Below are positions 14,652 to 16,569 of a stretch of 16,569 nt of DNA, in pieces; the stretch's first letter is position 1; each line of letters begins with the position of its first letter. A program made the position numbers and the translations under genes. The notes beneath the pieces are model-generated. The model was not told the origin of the DNA, did not search any database, and saw nothing but the letters and a program-made list of their open reading frames with translations. The DNA lies in NCBI GenBank assembly GCA_030039615.1, contig JASHVF010000329.1, positions 1-16,569 on the forward strand. Reading direction: 5' to 3'. This DNA comes from Gammaproteobacteria bacterium. GTDB lineage: Bacteria > Pseudomonadota > Gammaproteobacteria > Steroidobacterales > Steroidobacteraceae.

Positions 14652-15599
14652 ATGAGCACGAAAATTCGGCGGATACTGGTCGCAATTCGCGATCTGCGCC
14701 ACGCGCCCCGGAACGAATTGCGCAAGGCCGCCGCGTTGGCTCGCCGCTCCGGCGCAAGGATCGAGCTGTTCCACGCAATCGAGGAGCCGGATCCGGGCCG
14801 CAGCTACCCCGAGACGATCACCCGCGCGCAGCTGCGCAGCCAGCGGGCGCAGATCGTCGAGCGGGCCGAGGCGCGGCTCGAGCGTTTTGCGCGCACCGAG
14901 CTGCCGGGCCTGAAGGTCTCCTGGTCGACGTCCTTTGAGCATCCCGCATACCATGCAGTCGTCCGCCGGGCGCTGCGCAGCCGCGCGGATCTCGTCATCG
15001 CTGCGACGCGCGGCCATCGCTTTGGCGCCCGGCTGGTACTGCGGAACGTCGATTGGGAGCTGATTCGACACTGTGCGGTACCTTTGTTGCTGGTCAAGTC
15101 GCGGCGCCCTTATCGTCGACCCGTGATCCTCGCCGCCGTGGACCCCTTCCATATCGGTGCCAGCGCCAGCGGCCTCGATGCGCGATTGCTGGACGCGGCG
15201 CGCCAGTTTGCGCAGCTGCTGCACGGGACGACCTTGGTGTTTCACGCCTATATGCCGCTGGTGATGGCTCAACCATCGGGAGTGGGCGCGGCCCCGCTCA
15301 TGATGATGCCGCCGGCGGTCGAGGAAGCCCACGGTGAAGAGGTCGTGCGCACCATCGAGCGGCTCGCGAGTCGCGCCGGCATCGCACGCGGCCGCTGCCA
15401 GGTGTGCATGGGGGAAGTGGCGGATGAGCTGAGCGCGCTGGCACGGCGTACGCGCGCCGACCTGGTCGTCATGGGGGCCATGTCCAGGTCTGCGCTGGCG
15501 CGGCTGTTCATCGGCAACACGGCCGAGCACGTGCTCGACCGCCTGAGCTGCGACGTCCTGGTCGTCAAGCCCCCCGGTTTCCGAGCGCGCGGGCAATAG
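14652..15599 (+). CDS. Tandem universal stress protein (UspE-like)
   Basis: This 315-residue cytoplasmic protein has two Usp domains (about 1-150 and 155-310). The first ends with NVDWELIRHCAVPLLLVK, close in form to the first half of UspE. The second ends with VVMGAMSRSALARLFIGNTAEHVL, the standard Usp terminal helix-strand block. In both halves the nucleotide-binding pattern G-2x-G-9x-G(S/T) is degenerate (GAMS instead of Gxx-G), so ATP binding is doubtful. Tandem Usp proteins support survival under starvation, redox or anaerobic stress. GGAG lies eight bases before the ATG. A 130-bp gap and a hairpin separate it from the E2 gene, so it probably has its own promoter. Confidence 0.92.
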   Translation: MSTKIRRILVAIRDLRHAPRNELRKAAALARRSGARIELFHAIEEPDPGRSYPETITRAQLRSQRAQIVERAEARLERFARTELPGLKVSWSTSFEHPAYHAVVRRALRSRADLVIAATRGHRFGARLVLRNVDWELIRHCAVPLLLVKSRRPYRRPVILAAVDPFHIGASASGLDARLLDAARQFAQLLHGTTLVFHAYMPLVMAQPSGVGAAPLMMMPPAVEEAHGEEVVRTIERLASRAGIARGRCQVCMGEVADELSALARRTRADLVVMGAMSRSALARLFIGNTAEHVLDRLSCDVLVVKPPGFRARGQ

Positions 15600-15621
15600 C
15601 CTGAGGGCACACAGACTGAGG

Positions 15622-16146
15622 GTGGCTGCGGCGCTGCTGCTCGCCGCAATGGCGCCATGTGCGCGCGCCGACGCGGTACGCACTACCTTCGGCTACGGGG
15701 AAGACGTCGATCTCTACGCGCTGGTGGTGCAGCTGGATCGGGCGGCGCCGCTGCGCCAATACGACGACTGGGATCTGACGGAGCACCTTGACCTCGGAAT
15801 CGGCGAATTCCAGGGTCATCGCGCCTCCACTGCCTCGCAGAATTCGACCCGGGCGCTCGCGGCGGTCGGCAAGCTGCGGCTTCAGCACCGGGATGCCCGA
15901 CCCCTGAGCCCGTTCGTCGAATTCGGCCTCGGCCTGGGGGGCTTCTCCGAGACCACGATCGGCGGCGTGCGTCACCTCGGCGGCGACTTCGAGTTCACCG
16001 AGGTGCTGCGGACCGGCGTGCGCTTCGGTGCGCACCATCAATACGAGTTCTCGCTGGCGGGCCAGCACTTCTCCAATGCCGGGCTCTTTCCCCCCAATGA
16101 GGGGATCACTTACCTCAGTGTTTCGCTCGGCTGGTACTTCCACTGA
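15622..16146 (+). CDS. pagL: PagL-like lipid A 3-O-deacylase / acyloxyacyl hydrolase, outer membrane
   Basis: This is a small outer-membrane beta-barrel of about 175 residues. It starts with a signal peptide ending near APCARA-DA and ends with an aromatic C-terminus (GWYFH), typical of barrels. Near the end is QHFSNAGLFPPNEG, matching the catalytic HxSN motif of PagL enzymes, which remove the 3-O acyl chain of lipid A. The catalytic Glu of Pseudomonas PagL lies 14 residues after the His. That position is Thr here and the nearest Glu is at +11, so the triad is not confirmed. The start is uncertain. GTG 15622 gives a signal peptide without N-terminal positive charges, whereas an in-frame CTG at 15601, just after the stop of the stress-protein gene, would add Arg-rich residues (MRAHRLR). 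No ATG, GTG or TTG lies between 15547 and 15622 in this frame. Confidence 0.78.
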   Translation: MAAALLLAAMAPCARADAVRTTFGYGEDVDLYALVVQLDRAAPLRQYDDWDLTEHLDLGIGEFQGHRASTASQNSTRALAAVGKLRLQHRDARPLSPFVEFGLGLGGFSETTIGGVRHLGGDFEFTEVLRTGVRFGAHHQYEFSLAGQHFSNAGLFPPNEGITYLSVSLGWYFH

Positions 16147-16209
16147 CCGGCGGACCTAGGCATTTACTCGTATTCGCAGCCACCGGCGGATTGGCCAATA
16201 TCGGCGACC

Positions 16210-16569
16210 ATGGGTAAACGGTGGGCCATCGTCGCGGCGGCGGTGCTGCTTGCGAGCGGACCGGTGTCGCTCGGGCAGCCGGTTGCGGCAGGCGCAGGGC
16301 AGCCGCCTGCTGCAGCGGCAAGCCCCTGGACCGCGGCGCAGCTCGATCAGCTGACGGCGCCCGTGGCTTTGTACCCCGATCCGCTGCTCGGCTCTATTCT
16401 GGCGGCCTCGACCTACCCTCTCGAGGTGGTCGAGGCGGCTCGCTGGCTCCAGGATCCCGCTCACGCGGCACTTACGGGCGATGCACTGGCGGCGGCCGTC
16501 GACGCGCAGCGCTGGGATCCAAGCATCAAGTCGCTGGTACCTTTCCCCGCGGTGCTGCGTTTCATGGAC
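16210..16569 (+). CDS. DUF3300 protein, N-terminal part (cut by window end)
   Basis: This frame is open from ATG 16210 to the window end (120 codons, no stop). It begins with a signal peptide (MGKRWAIVAAAVLLASG, cleavage probably near residues 22-30) and an Ala/Gly/Pro-rich spacer. The family core follows: WTAAQLDQLTAPVALYPDPL (about 43-62) and LAASTYPLEVVEAARWL (about 66-82), the hallmark of DUF3300. Proteins of this family are exported and their role is not known. The rest of the gene, often a low-complexity tail, lies beyond the window. It is on the same strand as the PagL-like gene, 63 bp downstream. The ribosome site is weak. Confidence 0.88.
   Translation, partial: MGKRWAIVAAAVLLASGPVSLGQPVAAGAGQPPAAAASPWTAAQLDQLTAPVALYPDPLLGSILAASTYPLEVVEAARWLQDPAHAALTGDALAAAVDAQRWDPSIKSLVPFPAVLRFMD

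Noticed and set aside
14433..15683. Minus-strand open frame of 416 codons opposite the stress-protein gene
   Set aside because: It crosses gene ends and an intergenic gap and has the Arg/Ala/His-rich make-up of an antisense shadow. The Usp domains on the plus strand are clear.
1..16569. CRISPR array, prophage or plasmid origin
   Set aside because: I saw no regularly spaced repeats, phage structural genes or replication genes. The only mobile element is the single IS110-family insertion.

Overview
The window looks like chromosomal DNA from a GC-rich Gram-negative bacterium, most likely a proteobacterium. This rests on the very high GC at third codon positions, a PagL-like outer-membrane protein, an envelope protein of the DUF3300 type, and a bacterial initiator tRNA. 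I cannot place it to genus from sequence alone.

Left end (1-132): an initiator tRNA-fMet with a readable -35/-10 promoter. Left block (255-5166, minus strand): read in the direction of transcription, this is a multidomain [FeFe]-hydrogenase with an extra C-terminal SnoaL/NTF2-like domain, then a non-pyrrolysine MttB-superfamily methyltransferase, then a quinone-oxidoreductase-like MDR dehydrogenase. No hydrogenase maturases (HydE/F/G) and no corrinoid protein are present in the window.

Middle (about 5268-6805): a complete IS110-family element with 13-bp subterminal inverted repeats, in the style of the IS1111 group. It carries a DEDD/serine transposase and a roughly 290-nt non-coding right end. 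That right end can be folded by eye into two consecutive internal-loop hairpins. The first loop contains segments matching both flanks of the insertion site, and the second contains a segment matching the element's own right end. This is the layout expected of a bridge RNA (seekRNA), and it is the most interesting signal here. The element sits in what was probably a divergent intergenic region of about 113 bp.

Right of the element (6818-9892, plus strand): a two-gene NitT/TauT-type ABC importer, with a duplicated, fused permease and an ATPase carrying a C-terminal AAA-associated domain. No substrate-binding protein is seen. Then (10007-14521, plus strand) comes a tightly packed operon: an MFS transporter followed by E1-alpha, E1-beta and E2 of a pyruvate (or related 2-oxoacid) dehydrogenase complex. 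The E2 lacks the usual catalytic-motif aspartate, and E3 is not in the window. After a GC-rich hairpin come a tandem UspE-like stress protein, the PagL-like lipid A deacylase candidate, and the start of a DUF3300 gene cut by the window end.

Taken together, the blocks deal with low-potential electron and one-carbon chemistry (left), anion or organic ion uptake (middle right), entry of 2-oxoacid carbon into acetyl-CoA (right), and envelope/stress functions (far right). Functional links between blocks are inference. Apart from 6501-6817, which is mostly the right end of the IS element, no stretch over about 300 bases lacks a gene. I saw no CRISPR array, rRNA or replication origin.
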